Positions 33,892 to 43,715 of a DNA stretch of 53,793 nucleotides are shown here, piece after piece. The stretch is from an uncultured Lacinutrix sp. (GTDB lineage: Bacteria; Bacteroidota; Bacteroidia; Flavobacteriales; Flavobacteriaceae). Below the pieces are notes generated by a model. The model was given only the letters and a program-made list of their open reading frames with translations, made no database searches and was not told the DNA's origin. The stretch covers positions 1 to 53,793 of the forward strand of contig NZ_CANMRQ010000024.1 of assembly GCF_947500325.1 (NCBI RefSeq), written 5' to 3'. Numbering within the stretch: the stretch's first letter is position 1; each line of letters begins with the position of its first letter. A program made the translations under genes and the position numbers.

Positions 33892-34971
33892 ATGAAAAAA
33901 CTACTCTCTCTTTTTATCATCATTTTAATAGCATTTAGTTGTGGTGAATTAGTCCCGAATCCAGACGATAACGCAGAAAATATTACAAGAGAACATCCTA
34001 AACAAAAAAAGGTTAATGATTTTGCCATAGTTATTCATGGTGGTGCAGGTACTATCTTAAAAAAGAATATGACAGATGAGAAAGAAGCCGAGTACAAAGC
34101 TAAATTAGAAGAGGCGATAACAGTAGGCTATACTATCCTTAAAAATGGCGGAACTAGTCTTGATGCAGTTGAAAAAACTATTAATGTTTTAGAAGACTCA
34201 CCTTTGTTTAACGCTGGAAAAGGTGCTGTATTTACAAATGCCGAAACTAACGAATTAGACGCTTCAATTATGGATGGTAGTAATTTAAATGCTGGTGCTT
34301 CCGCTGGAACAAAAACGGTAAAGAATCCAATTAATTTAGCTAGAAAAATAATGGAAAATTCACCTCATGTTATGATGGCTGGAAATGGAGCTGAAACATT
34401 TGCTATAGAACAAGGTTTAGAAATTGTTTCACCAGAATATTTTTCTACCGAAAAAAGAATGCAATCACTTAAACGTGTAAAAGCCAAAGAAATGCAAAAA
34501 GAAAAAGAAATCGATTCTGAATCGGCGTTTTACGATGCAGATATAAAAGACAGTAAGTTTGGCACTGTTGGCTGTGTTGCTTTAGACAAAAACGGCAACT
34601 TAGTTGCTGGGACTTCAACTGGAGGCATGACCAATAAACGCTATGGAAGAGTTGGAGATGTACCAATTATTGGAGCTGGAAATTATGCAAATAATGCAAC
34701 TTGTGCAGTTTCTGGAACTGGTTGGGGAGAATACTTTATTCGCGCAACAGTAGCACATGATATTTCTGCTTTAATAGAATATAAAGGCCTATCGCTAGAA
34801 GCAGCTGCCAATGAAGTAATCCAGAAAAAAGTACCCAATTTAGGTGGTAATGGAGGTATTATAGCAATAGATAAATACGGGAATATAGAAATGAATTTCA
34901 ATACTGCTGGAATGTATCGCGCTAGTATGAATGACAAAGGCGAATTAGTTATTGGAATCTACTCTAAATAA
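33892..34971 (+). CDS. Isoaspartyl peptidase/L-asparaginase lipoprotein (Ntn hydrolase)
   Basis: 359 residues. Lipoprotein signal with Cys17 (IAFSC), so it acts outside the cytoplasm. The threonine hydrolase features are present: VIHGGAGT at the front of the domain, the self-cleavage point before Thr225 (KFGTVGCVAL), and AGTSTGGMTNKRYGRVGDVP and VSGTGWGEYFIRA. The precursor should split into alpha and beta chains at that threonine. It removes isoaspartyl residues from peptides or hydrolyses asparagine. Divergent from the ALDH gene. Confidence 0.92.
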   Translation: MKKLLSLFIIILIAFSCGELVPNPDDNAENITREHPKQKKVNDFAIVIHGGAGTILKKNMTDEKEAEYKAKLEEAITVGYTILKNGGTSLDAVEKTINVLEDSPLFNAGKGAVFTNAETNELDASIMDGSNLNAGASAGTKTVKNPINLARKIMENSPHVMMAGNGAETFAIEQGLEIVSPEYFSTEKRMQSLKRVKAKEMQKEKEIDSESAFYDADIKDSKFGTVGCVALDKNGNLVAGTSTGGMTNKRYGRVGDVPIIGAGNYANNATCAVSGTGWGEYFIRATVAHDISALIEYKGLSLEAAANEVIQKKVPNLGGNGGIIAIDKYGNIEMNFNTAGMYRASMNDKGELVIGIYSK

Positions 34972-35096
34972 ATTTTAACAAAAACATAACAACCAACTAA
35001 AGACTAAACATAAACATTCTAGCGTAATTATATTAACAAGAATATTCCTTCCGATTTTTCTTTTACTATAATTCACGTTTTAAACCAATAAATCCT

Positions 35097-38000
35097 ATGC
35101 AATTAAAATCAATTTTTGCCTTGATACTCTGTATCTTTTTGGCTCAGTCTTGTAAGAAAAAAGAAACTGAAACAGACAACCTGTTTAAGTTTAGAGACTA
35201 TATTAGTTATACTACCTCTGGTCGTGTATCTACTGCAAGCAGCATTCAAATAAGTTTAGCAAAAGAGGTTGAAGGCTGGGAAATTGATAATGAAATCTCA
35301 GATAATATTGTATCTATATCTCCTAATGTTTCAGGGACTTTAAAAGTCGCTAATAAACATGCTTTAGTTTTTACCCCAAACGAGCCATTAGATTCGGATA
35401 CTGAATATTCTGTTACAGTAAAATTGAATAAAATATATCCAGATTTGCCTTCAGAATTTTCAAATTACACATTTCAGTTTAAAACTATTACTCCTAATTT
35501 TAATATAGTTACTAACGACTTACAATCTTATAGTAAAGAATGGCAATATGTATTAGGTACTGTTAAATCTGCAGATAACATTTCTTTAGACAAAGCGAAA
35601 CAATTAGTGGCAGCCTCTCAAGCTGGTAAAAAACTTAATATTATATGGAATGAAAACACACAACCTTCAAAAATATTCGAATTTAAAATCGATAGTATTA
35701 ATAGAAAGGTTGAAGATTCAGAAATTTTAGTAAAATGGAATGGTAAAGCAATTAATGCTGAAAATGCAGGTGAAAATACTGTATCAATTCCGGGTAAAAA
35801 CAACTTTACCATAACTAGAATAGATGTGGTTCAATATCCAGAGCAATATCTTTTAATTAATTTTTCAGACCCAATAAAAAAGCAACAAAATTTTGACGGA
35901 TTAGTAACCATTCAGAATACTAAAAACCCAAAATATATTGTAGATGGTAATATTTTAAAAGCCTATCCGGATACTAAAATAGATGGTAACGTTCAGGTAG
36001 ATGTTTTTCAAGGCATTAAAAACACAGATGGTTATAAACTAAAAAAACCATTTTCTGAAACTATTTCTTTTGAAGCTCTCAAACCTCAAGTACGTTTAGT
36101 TAATAGTGGTACTATTCTACCAAATTCTCAAGAGCTTAAATTTAATTTTGAAGCTGTTAATTTAAAAGCTGTAAATGTAAAAGTGATTAAAATTTACGAA
36201 GACAATGTCCTTCAGTTTTTACAAGATAATGAGCTAAGCGGTGGCAATGAAAATAGTATTCGTCAAGTTGGGCGTCGTATTGCAAAACAAACAATCACAT
36301 TAGTTGCCGATGGTATAGAAAATACAGGAAAATGGAAAACCTATAGTGTAGACTTATCTAAATTCTTCACTGCAGATCCAGGTGCTATTTATAGAGTAGA
36401 ATTAAGCTTTAAAAAGAGTTATTCTTTATACGATTGTACTGTAAATAGAAGTATTACAAACTCCGAAGATAATGACGAGTACTATGAAGATGAGTATTAC
36501 GAAGAAGATTACTATTACGATGATTATAATGACAGTACTACTGAAAATGAAGATTTACGTGAAGAAGAATACTGGGACAATGTAACCTATAGATACAGAG
36601 ATTACAACTATAATTGGAGGGAACGCAAAAACCCTTGTCATGATGCGTATTACAATCAAAACAAGGAAGTGTCTCAAAATTTATTAGCTTCTAACATAGG
36701 TGTTATAGCAAAAAAAGGAGCGAATAATTCTTATTATTTTGCAGTAACAAATATTATAAACACCAATGTAGAATCTGCTGCAAAAATCACATTGTACAAC
36801 TATCAGCAACAGGAAATTACTAGTCAAAATACAGATAGCGAAGGTTTAGCAACTATAAAAACCAATAGAAGAGCTGCATTTGCTATCGTTAGCAAAGGCA
36901 ATAATAAAACCTATATAAAATTAAAAGATGGTAATGCTTTATCTCTTAGTAAGTTTGATGTCTCAGGAAATAAATTACAACGCGGTTTAAAAGGTTATAT
37001 ATATGGAGAACGTGGTGTTTGGAGACCAGGAGACTCATTACATCTTAGTTTTATTTTAGACGATAATGGTAATAAACTACCTGAAGGACATCCAGTAAAA
37101 ATGGAAGTTACAGATCCTAATGGGAAATTAGCTTACAAAAAAATTACTAGTGATCATGTTAATGGATTTTACACCTTTACTGTACCTACATCTACAGAAA
37201 ATAAAACAGGTAATTGGAATGCTAAAGTAAGTGTTGGTGGCGCTACCTTTTATAAAGGCCTAAAAGTAGAAACTGTAAAACCTAACCGATTAAAAATTAA
37301 GGTAGATTTTAAAAATGAAATTCTTTCTGGAGCTGCGCCATTAAATGGTACGCTAAATGTTAATTGGCTACACGGCGCCCCAGCTAAAAGTGTAAAAACA
37401 GAGATTAAAGCGAAATTTAGAAATGCGTCTCAGCCATTTAAAAACTATAAACAATATGTATTTAGAGATCCTTCTCGCTCTTTTTCTGGAGATGAAATCA
37501 CGGTTTTTGAAGGCAATGTAAATGAGGATGGTTTTACAGAAATAAATAATAAATTAAGTGTTGGCCAAAATGCACCAGGCATGCTTAACGTACAATTTTT
37601 AGTACGTGCTTTCGAAAATGGCGGCGATTTTTCAATGGACGCATTTACTAAACCATACGCACCATACAAGTCTTTTGTTGGCTTACGTTCACCTAAAGGA
37701 AGAGCATACGGTTCGTTTTATACAGATGAAAATCAAAGTTTTGATTTGGTTGTTGTAGACGATCAAGGGAAACCTATACAACGTAATGGTTTAGAAGTAA
37801 AGGTATATAAAGTTGAATGGCGCTGGTGGTGGAATTCTTCTTATGATGATTTATCAAAATACACCTCAAGCTCATATCATAAACCGTTTATAAATACTAA
37901 GGTCAATACAAACTCTAAAGGTAAAGCGAGTTTCAATATTAAAGTACCTGAAGCAGAAGGCGGACGTTATTTAATTCGTGTTTACGATCCTAAAAGTGGG

Positions 38001-40679
38001 CATGCCACTGGTCGTACAGCCTATTTCTATAAAAACTGGTGGAAAAAGCAACCTAGCGGAGATAAAGAAGCTGCTAAAATGTTAGTATTCTCAGCAGATA
38101 AAGAAAATTATAATGTTGGAGAAACAGCTAAAATCACATTCCCATCGGGAACAGAAGGTCGCGCACTTATTTCTATAGAAAATGGCACAGAAGTTATAGA
38201 GCATAAATGGTTAAAAACGAAAGCTGGAGAAACTATTGTAGATATTCCTATCACAAAAGCCATGGCGCCTAATGTGTTTGTTAATATATCTCTATTACAA
38301 CCACATGCTACAACAGCTAACGATTTACCATTACGTTTATACGGTGTGATTCCGTTATTGGTTGAAGACCCAAACACTAAATTAGAACCAGAAATAAGAA
38401 TGCCAAGTGTATTGCGTCCTGAACAGGAATTTACAGTTATTGTTTCAGAAAAAAATAAAAAAGCAATGACCTACACTATTGCCATGGTAGAAGAAGGTTT
38501 ATTAGACTTAACACGTTTTAAAACTCCAAATGCTTGGTCTGCTTTTTATGCTCGTGAAGCTTTAGGTGTTAAAACTTGGGACATTTTTGATGATGTTGTT
38601 GGTGCCTATAGCGGCAGTATAGATCAAATTTTTGCTATTGGTGGAGATGGAAGCGCTGCTGGAGGGAAAAACAAAAAAGCCAATAGGTTTAAACCTGTAG
38701 TAAAAGTTTTAGGACCTTTTAAAATGGATGCTGGCGGAAGACAATCGCACACTATTAAAATGCCAAATTATATTGGTGCAGTAAGAACAATGGTTGTAGC
38801 CGGAAATACAAAAACCGAAGCGTATGGTAGTACAGATAAATCTGTAGAAGTAAAAAAACCATTGATGGTTTTAGCTACGCTACCAAGAAAATTAAGCCCT
38901 GGTGAAAAAGTAACCTTACCTGTTACAGTTTTCGCCATGGAACCTAAGGTAAAAAATGTAAAACTACAATTAAAACTTAGTAATGGCATTTCTGTAGTTG
39001 GAGACCAATCTAAAAGCTTATCATTCGCAAAGCCAGATGAACAAATGGCTTATTTTGAACTAGATGTTAGTAAAGCTAATGGTATTAATACTGTAGAAGT
39101 TATTGCTACTGGACATGGTGAAAAATCAACATACAAAGTGGAGTTAGATGTCGTGAATCCAAATCCTATAACATCCAAAAGTATTGATAATACTTTGGAG
39201 AAATCTTCAACAGCAACTATTAACTTCGACACGTTTGGTGTTTATGGTTCTAATACTGCAACTGTTGAGTTGTCAACAATGCCACCAATGGATTTTTCAA
39301 GACGATTACAATATTTAGTACAATATCCACATGGTTGTGTAGAGCAAACAACATCTAGTGTTTTTCCTCAATTATACTTAAACGATATTTTCGATTTACC
39401 ATTTAAAAAGAAACAGGAAATACAATCTAATATTGAAAACGGAATTAAACGCTTAGGAAACTTCCAAAGACCAAATGGCGGAATGTCTTATTGGATGGGA
39501 GAAAACACAGCTAATGATTGGGGCACAAGTTATGCCGGGCATTTTTTAATCGCTGCCGAAAAACAAGGGTTTGTTTTACCACTAACTTTTAAAAGCAATT
39601 GGATTAAATACCAAAAAGAAGCAGCAAGAAACTGGAGACCAAGTTATAAGAACTATAATAGTGATTTAGCACAAGCCTATAGATTATATACACTTGCATT
39701 AGCTGGAAGCCCAGATTTAGGAGCTATGAACAGGCTAAAAGAATTTAGTGAAATATCTAACGAAGCTAAATGGCGTTTAGCTGCAGCTTATGCTTTAGCA
39801 GGACAAAAAGAAGCTAGTAATGCTATTTCTAAAACAGCGAATATTAATTTTAAACCTCAAAAGTATAATTATTATACCTATGGTTCTATAGATAGAAATC
39901 GTGCCATGGCTTTAGAAACTATGGTGTTAACAAAAGATAGTAGAATGCATGAGTTGGCAAAAACGCTAGCTAAAGACTTGTCTAGCAATCGCTGGATGAG
40001 TACACAAACTACAGCTTATAGTTTATTATCTATGGCAAAAATGGTTGAAGCTAATGGTGGTAAATCGCTTAAGTTAAATTATACTATTAATGGTAAAACA
40101 GAAACGATAGATACCAAAAGTGCTATAGCACAAAGAACACTTAATATTAAAGATGGCAGCAACCAATTACAACTTAAAAACAACCAAGACAATGTGGTTT
40201 ACATTCGGGTACTAAGCTCTGGAAAATTACCATTAGGTAATGAGTTAACAGAACAAAGAGGCTTAAGTACAAGTGTTGTTTACAAAGACTTAAAAGGAAA
40301 CACTATAGACATTAGCAGCTTACAACAAGGGCAAGATTTTGTAGCCACAGTTACTGTCTCTAACCTTAAAAACGAACAGGTAAATGATGTGGCATTAACT
40401 CAAATCTTCCCTTCTGGGTGGGAAATTGTAAATACCCGTTTTACAGCCTATGGCAGTAATACAACTAGTCAAGCACGATTTACAGATATTCGTGATGATC
40501 GCGTTAACTTTTATTTCGATTTACCTAGAAAAGGAAAATATAGTACCAAAACATTTAATGTCATGTTAAATGCATCGTATTTAGGCACTTATTATTTACC
40601 AGGAGTACAAGCAGAAGCCATGTACGACAATGAGTTTTTAGTAAGAACCAAAGGACAATGGGTAACTGTAGAAAAATAA
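35097..40679 (+). CDS. Bacterial alpha-2-macroglobulin with thioester
   Basis: 1860 residues. Lipoprotein signal with Cys19 (AQSC). The MG domains are followed by the bait and thioester regions; the CxEQ thioester motif is intact (HGCVEQ, Cys1414-Gln1417), with the terpenoid-like alpha-barrel after it (KRLGNFQRPNGGMSYWMG). These periplasmic proteins trap proteases and are paired with penicillin-binding protein 1C, encoded at 45928. Odd: residues about 455-520 are a Tyr/Asp/Glu-rich insert (EYYEDEYYEEDYYYDDYND) of low complexity, between MG domains. Confidence 0.93.
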   Translation: MQLKSIFALILCIFLAQSCKKKETETDNLFKFRDYISYTTSGRVSTASSIQISLAKEVEGWEIDNEISDNIVSISPNVSGTLKVANKHALVFTPNEPLDSDTEYSVTVKLNKIYPDLPSEFSNYTFQFKTITPNFNIVTNDLQSYSKEWQYVLGTVKSADNISLDKAKQLVAASQAGKKLNIIWNENTQPSKIFEFKIDSINRKVEDSEILVKWNGKAINAENAGENTVSIPGKNNFTITRIDVVQYPEQYLLINFSDPIKKQQNFDGLVTIQNTKNPKYIVDGNILKAYPDTKIDGNVQVDVFQGIKNTDGYKLKKPFSETISFEALKPQVRLVNSGTILPNSQELKFNFEAVNLKAVNVKVIKIYEDNVLQFLQDNELSGGNENSIRQVGRRIAKQTITLVADGIENTGKWKTYSVDLSKFFTADPGAIYRVELSFKKSYSLYDCTVNRSITNSEDNDEYYEDEYYEEDYYYDDYNDSTTENEDLREEEYWDNVTYRYRDYNYNWRERKNPCHDAYYNQNKEVSQNLLASNIGVIAKKGANNSYYFAVTNIINTNVESAAKITLYNYQQQEITSQNTDSEGLATIKTNRRAAFAIVSKGNNKTYIKLKDGNALSLSKFDVSGNKLQRGLKGYIYGERGVWRPGDSLHLSFILDDNGNKLPEGHPVKMEVTDPNGKLAYKKITSDHVNGFYTFTVPTSTENKTGNWNAKVSVGGATFYKGLKVETVKPNRLKIKVDFKNEILSGAAPLNGTLNVNWLHGAPAKSVKTEIKAKFRNASQPFKNYKQYVFRDPSRSFSGDEITVFEGNVNEDGFTEINNKLSVGQNAPGMLNVQFLVRAFENGGDFSMDAFTKPYAPYKSFVGLRSPKGRAYGSFYTDENQSFDLVVVDDQGKPIQRNGLEVKVYKVEWRWWWNSSYDDLSKYTSSSYHKPFINTKVNTNSKGKASFNIKVPEAEGGRYLIRVYDPKSGHATGRTAYFYKNWWKKQPSGDKEAAKMLVFSADKENYNVGETAKITFPSGTEGRALISIENGTEVIEHKWLKTKAGETIVDIPITKAMAPNVFVNISLLQPHATTANDLPLRLYGVIPLLVEDPNTKLEPEIRMPSVLRPEQEFTVIVSEKNKKAMTYTIAMVEEGLLDLTRFKTPNAWSAFYAREALGVKTWDIFDDVVGAYSGSIDQIFAIGGDGSAAGGKNKKANRFKPVVKVLGPFKMDAGGRQSHTIKMPNYIGAVRTMVVAGNTKTEAYGSTDKSVEVKKPLMVLATLPRKLSPGEKVTLPVTVFAMEPKVKNVKLQLKLSNGISVVGDQSKSLSFAKPDEQMAYFELDVSKANGINTVEVIATGHGEKSTYKVELDVVNPNPITSKSIDNTLEKSSTATINFDTFGVYGSNTATVELSTMPPMDFSRRLQYLVQYPHGCVEQTTSSVFPQLYLNDIFDLPFKKKQEIQSNIENGIKRLGNFQRPNGGMSYWMGENTANDWGTSYAGHFLIAAEKQGFVLPLTFKSNWIKYQKEAARNWRPSYKNYNSDLAQAYRLYTLALAGSPDLGAMNRLKEFSEISNEAKWRLAAAYALAGQKEASNAISKTANINFKPQKYNYYTYGSIDRNRAMALETMVLTKDSRMHELAKTLAKDLSSNRWMSTQTTAYSLLSMAKMVEANGGKSLKLNYTINGKTETIDTKSAIAQRTLNIKDGSNQLQLKNNQDNVVYIRVLSSGKLPLGNELTEQRGLSTSVVYKDLKGNTIDISSLQQGQDFVATVTVSNLKNEQVNDVALTQIFPSGWEIVNTRFTAYGSNTTSQARFTDIRDDRVNFYFDLPRKGKYSTKTFNVMLNASYLGTYYLPGVQAEAMYDNEFLVRTKGQWVTVEK

Positions 40680-40681
40680 CC

Positions 40682-40706
40682 GAATCCCTGTGAAAACAGG
40701 GATCTC
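40682..40706. repeat. Palindromic repeat, copy at left border of the module
   Basis: GAATCCCTGTGAAAACAGGG..., with an 8-bp stem ATCCCTGT/ACAGGGAT (40684-40703) and GAAA loop. Twenty of 25 bases match the element at 45742-45766. Directly follows the alpha-2-macroglobulin stop codon. Confidence 0.65.
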
Positions 40707-40711
40707 ACACA

Positions 40712-40731
40712 AGAATAATGAAAATTATTCT
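40712..40731. repeat. Small hairpin with GAAA loop
   Basis: AGAATAAT-GAAA-ATTATTCT: perfect 8-bp stem and a GAAA loop like the preceding hairpin. No T tract of note; mRNA 3' end structure is possible. Confidence 0.55.
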
Positions 40732-40743
40732 GCCTTTTGACAA

Positions 40744-40813
40744 AATGTTGTCAATTCGAGTGAATTTTATGGTTTTTTATCAAAAATCACTCGAACTGAC
40801 GAAAAACAACATT
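40744..40813. repeat. Long inverted repeat of the GTCAnTTCGAGTGA type
   Basis: AATGTTGTCAATTCGAGTGA is mirrored by TCACTCGAACTGACG (13 of 15 pairs) and ACAACATT (806-813), around an AT loop. Strings of the GTCAGTTCGAGTG type are, from memory, widespread between flavobacterial genes. Relatives in this window lie at 45847-45892 and 16941-16965. Confidence 0.6.
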
Positions 40814-41011
40814 GATAACATCAAAATGTAGAATGAGTTAATTAAAACAAAAACCAACCAAAAATGTTTAATGCCAGTTATTAATTTAAACTGCTGTAAA
40901 AAAAGAGGCCGTTTTATTACAGAAGCTTAATAACAATAAAAGGTAAAACCGTATTTATTAATTCGTACCATATATTATTTAAATATATAGTATCATAAAA
41001 ACATAGAAATT

Positions 41012-41872
41012 ATGAAAACGACAAAACATTTTATTACAGCAATTTTATTATTATTAGTAGCTTTTAGTTACGGACAAGATTACGCATATGTCACTGCAGA
41101 TAGTGGTTTAACCATTAGAGAACAACCAGATGTTAATGCTTCAAAAATTGGTAAACTTTTGTATAACGAAGGTGTAGAAGTTTTAGAAAATACTAACATT
41201 AAACTAGTGGTTATAGACGAAGGTAAAAAAGTATCAGGAGAATGGACTAAGGTGAAACTAAATGAATACAACAACAACATTGGTTATGTATTTAACGGGT
41301 ATTTATCGTCTAAAAAAGAAGCAAAAATTATTAATATAAAGTTTCCAGAGGTAGATATTCTTATTAAAAATCTAGCAATTTACGATGACGATAATTTATT
41401 AAGCTTTGTAGAAAAAGACACATTAGCTTTAGGTGTACATAAAGAATACACACCAGGCGTAAAAAGAATTACTTTAAAAAATAACAAATACAAAAGTGTG
41501 AAAATTTTACAGCGTTTTGAAAACAGCGTGTCTATTATAGATGAACATAAGCGTTGTGATTTAACCGAATGGCAACACTACTATTCGGACTGGAAACCAA
41601 TTAAAAAAATAAACAGTTCAAGGTTTGAAACGCTAAGGTATACAGAAGACGAATGGCAACAATTTATTCCTGTAGCAATAGAAGAATTAAAAACTGCTGC
41701 TTTAGAGCATTGCAATAAAGATTTAGCAACAACTATTAATGGTATAAAAGACATAAATGAGCATCCTGCAAAAGTGGTAACAAGCCGTGTGTTTTTAAAA
41801 TTTATTTTAACAGATTTTGAAGACAATAGTACCGAAAAAACAATGGTGTTCACCATACCTATTAGTAAATAA
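41012..41872 (+). CDS. Exported protein with bacterial SH3 domain
   Basis: 286 residues. Signal peptide to about residue 22 (SYGQ), SH3b domain roughly 23-105 (YAYVTADSGLTIREQPDVNA, NNNIGYVFNGYLSS), then about 180 residues that I do not recognise, predicted mixed alpha/beta. SH3b domains often bind cell-wall peptides. It begins the 5-kb module set between the alpha-2-macroglobulin and pbpC genes. Confidence 0.75.
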   Translation: MKTTKHFITAILLLLVAFSYGQDYAYVTADSGLTIREQPDVNASKIGKLLYNEGVEVLENTNIKLVVIDEGKKVSGEWTKVKLNEYNNNIGYVFNGYLSSKKEAKIINIKFPEVDILIKNLAIYDDDNLLSFVEKDTLALGVHKEYTPGVKRITLKNNKYKSVKILQRFENSVSIIDEHKRCDLTEWQHYYSDWKPIKKINSSRFETLRYTEDEWQQFIPVAIEELKTAALEHCNKDLATTINGIKDINEHPAKVVTSRVFLKFILTDFEDNSTEKTMVFTIPISK

Positions 41873-41873
41873 A

Positions 41874-41936
41874 ATTATAAAATAATAAGCCGTTATCTTC
41901 ATTTCTGTAATAATAAATGAAGGTAACGGTTATAAA
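41874..41936 (+). pseudogene. Decayed 5' fragment of a monooxygenase gene
   Basis: This intergenic stretch aligns without gaps, in frame, to codons 5-25 of the monooxygenase gene (45457-45519): 46 of 63 bases match by hand count. It reads I-I-K-*-*-A-V-I-F-I-S-V against F-I-P-Y-Y-A-V-I-F-T-S-I, the two TAC codons having become TAA, and ends with NGY in both. It looks like a relic copy. The same bases form a stem (41888-41931), which could be an alternative reason for part of the similarity. Confidence 0.45.
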
Positions 41937-41980
41937 AAAAACTATATTTAGACTCTCTTCTTTTTATTTAAATCTACTTA

Positions 41981-43714
41981 ATGACCTTTAAACCCCAATT
42001 TCGCAATAGCTTACTTAATTTTTGTAGCATTTTAATAGTGGTTCTCTTTAATTTAAAAGGATATTCGCAAGCACAAAAAACGTATGCTATACCAGATTCT
42101 TTAAAAGATAAGACTTACAAAGAACTATATAAGCAAAATAATATATCAGCAGAAAAAGGAGATTCTATAAGACGACTTTTTTATGCTAAAATGTATTTAC
42201 ATAAAGCAAAAAATGAAAATGATACTATAAGAATAGCTCATGGATTCTCTCAACATGTGCAATTAAGTAATCATAAAACAAGTATAATATATGCGGATAG
42301 TATTATTACACTTACTAATAGTTTAAATAATTATTATTACCCAGGTTACGGTTATATGGTTAAAGGAATAAGCTATTATAATTTATCTTACTATAATAAA
42401 GCTTTAGAAAATTATTTAATTGCCCAAGACTACGCAATAAATAATAATAATGGAGAGCATCTTTCTTATATAACTGAAGGCATAGGAGACATCAAGTTAT
42501 TTTGGGGAAACTATAATGAAGCTTTATTACATTTTAAATCCCAATTAAATTATTTAATCAAAAATGATAACACATATACAAATCGACAAAATTACAATAC
42601 TCTAATACATAAATTAGCAAATTGTCATATTCAACTCAAACAATTAGATTCTGCTTTATTTTATACTAAAAAAGGATATGAAAATAGTACACTAAATAAA
42701 AATGATTTATGGAAATATTCGTTTGCTAAGCAGGCAGGATATATCGCTTATTATAATAATAATTTTAAAAATGCTTTAGACAGCATTAATAAAGGAAAAG
42801 TATCTGATGAAAGAGCTAATGAATTTATTAATACAGCTTATTACAAAGGCAAAATTTATAATAAACTAAAAGACAGCACTAAAGCTCTTTATTACTTTAA
42901 AAAAGCAGATTCTATATATAGTGCACATCCAGAAGAAATAATTCCAGAAGTAAGAGACGTACAAGAATATTTTGTAAAGTATTATGCCAAACAAAAAGAG
43001 GTTGATAGTCAATTAGTTTACGTAGAGCGTTTATTACATGTGGATAGTATTGTAGATTCATATAAAAAAGAGCTCAACGAAACCATTATTAAAGAATACG
43101 ATAGACCAAAGTTATTAGCAGAAAAGCAAAACATTATTAATAGCCTAGAACGTAAAAAAACAAGATTGAGACTATACATTATTAGTTTAATTACTGGCTT
43201 GTTTGTACTCTTAGGTTTTACTATACGATTTTATTACAAAAAAAACCTTTACAAAAAACGTTTTAGAAATTTTATTAGTACTAATAGTGAAATTGAGAAA
43301 AAAGAAGATCTAATAATTACACCTAAAAACCCATTACAAGGGGTTTCTCAAGATGTTATTGAAGCTATATTAAAACAATTAGAAGTATTTGAAAACGAAA
43401 ACAACTATCTAGATAATAGTATTACACTTGGTAATCTAGCCAAAGCATTAAATACTAATTCTAGCTACTTATCCAAGATTATAAACCATTACAAACAAAA
43501 AAACTTTAACGCCTATCTTACAGACTTAAGAATAGATTATTGCATCGCGACATTAAAAACCAATAAAACCATAAGAAGTTATACCATAAAAGCCATTGCA
43601 GAACAAGTTGGTTTTAAAAATAGCGAATCGTTCTCTAAAGCATTTTATAAAAAAACAGGCATTTACCCATCGTTTTTTATTAAGCAAATTGATAAACAAG
43701 ATAAAAGCGAATAA
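41981..43714 (+). CDS. Membrane AraC-family regulator with exported TPR domain (copy 1)
   Basis: 577 residues: N-terminal signal segment ending near 29 (GYSQ), TPR-type helices about 60-330, membrane segment about 395-415, and a cytoplasmic AraC helix-turn-helix pair about 480-566 (ITLGNLAKALNTNSSYLSKI, IKAIAEQVGFKNSESFSKAF). There is no histidine kinase part, so it would sense with the TPR domain and act directly on DNA. Followed one base later by a paralogue. Target genes unknown; the module itself and the flanking envelope genes are candidates. Confidence 0.87.
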   Translation: MTFKPQFRNSLLNFCSILIVVLFNLKGYSQAQKTYAIPDSLKDKTYKELYKQNNISAEKGDSIRRLFYAKMYLHKAKNENDTIRIAHGFSQHVQLSNHKTSIIYADSIITLTNSLNNYYYPGYGYMVKGISYYNLSYYNKALENYLIAQDYAINNNNGEHLSYITEGIGDIKLFWGNYNEALLHFKSQLNYLIKNDNTYTNRQNYNTLIHKLANCHIQLKQLDSALFYTKKGYENSTLNKNDLWKYSFAKQAGYIAYYNNNFKNALDSINKGKVSDERANEFINTAYYKGKIYNKLKDSTKALYYFKKADSIYSAHPEEIIPEVRDVQEYFVKYYAKQKEVDSQLVYVERLLHVDSIVDSYKKELNETIIKEYDRPKLLAEKQNIINSLERKKTRLRLYIISLITGLFVLLGFTIRFYYKKNLYKKRFRNFISTNSEIEKKEDLIITPKNPLQGVSQDVIEAILKQLEVFENENNYLDNSITLGNLAKALNTNSSYLSKIINHYKQKNFNAYLTDLRIDYCIATLKTNKTIRSYTIKAIAEQVGFKNSESFSKAFYKKTGIYPSFFIKQIDKQDKSE

Positions 43715-43715
43715 C

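Larger units (their letters stand above)
40680..41011. other. 332-base gap rich in palindromes
   Basis: No gene seen. The first 135 bases hold three inverted repeats (40682-40706, 40712-40731, 40744-40813), listed separately. The rest is AT-rich, with TATATTATTTAAATATATAG near 40971 as a possible promoter region for the SH3 gene at 41012. Confidence 0.7.

Noticed and set aside
40682-40813. Possible CRISPR array or attachment site from repeated hairpins
   Set aside because: The palindromes differ from each other, have no regular spacers, and no integrase or Cas gene is present.
43596-43715. 40-residue N-terminal extension of the second AraC regulator
   Set aside because: It overlaps the 3' end of copy 1; ATG 43716 gives a proper signal peptide.
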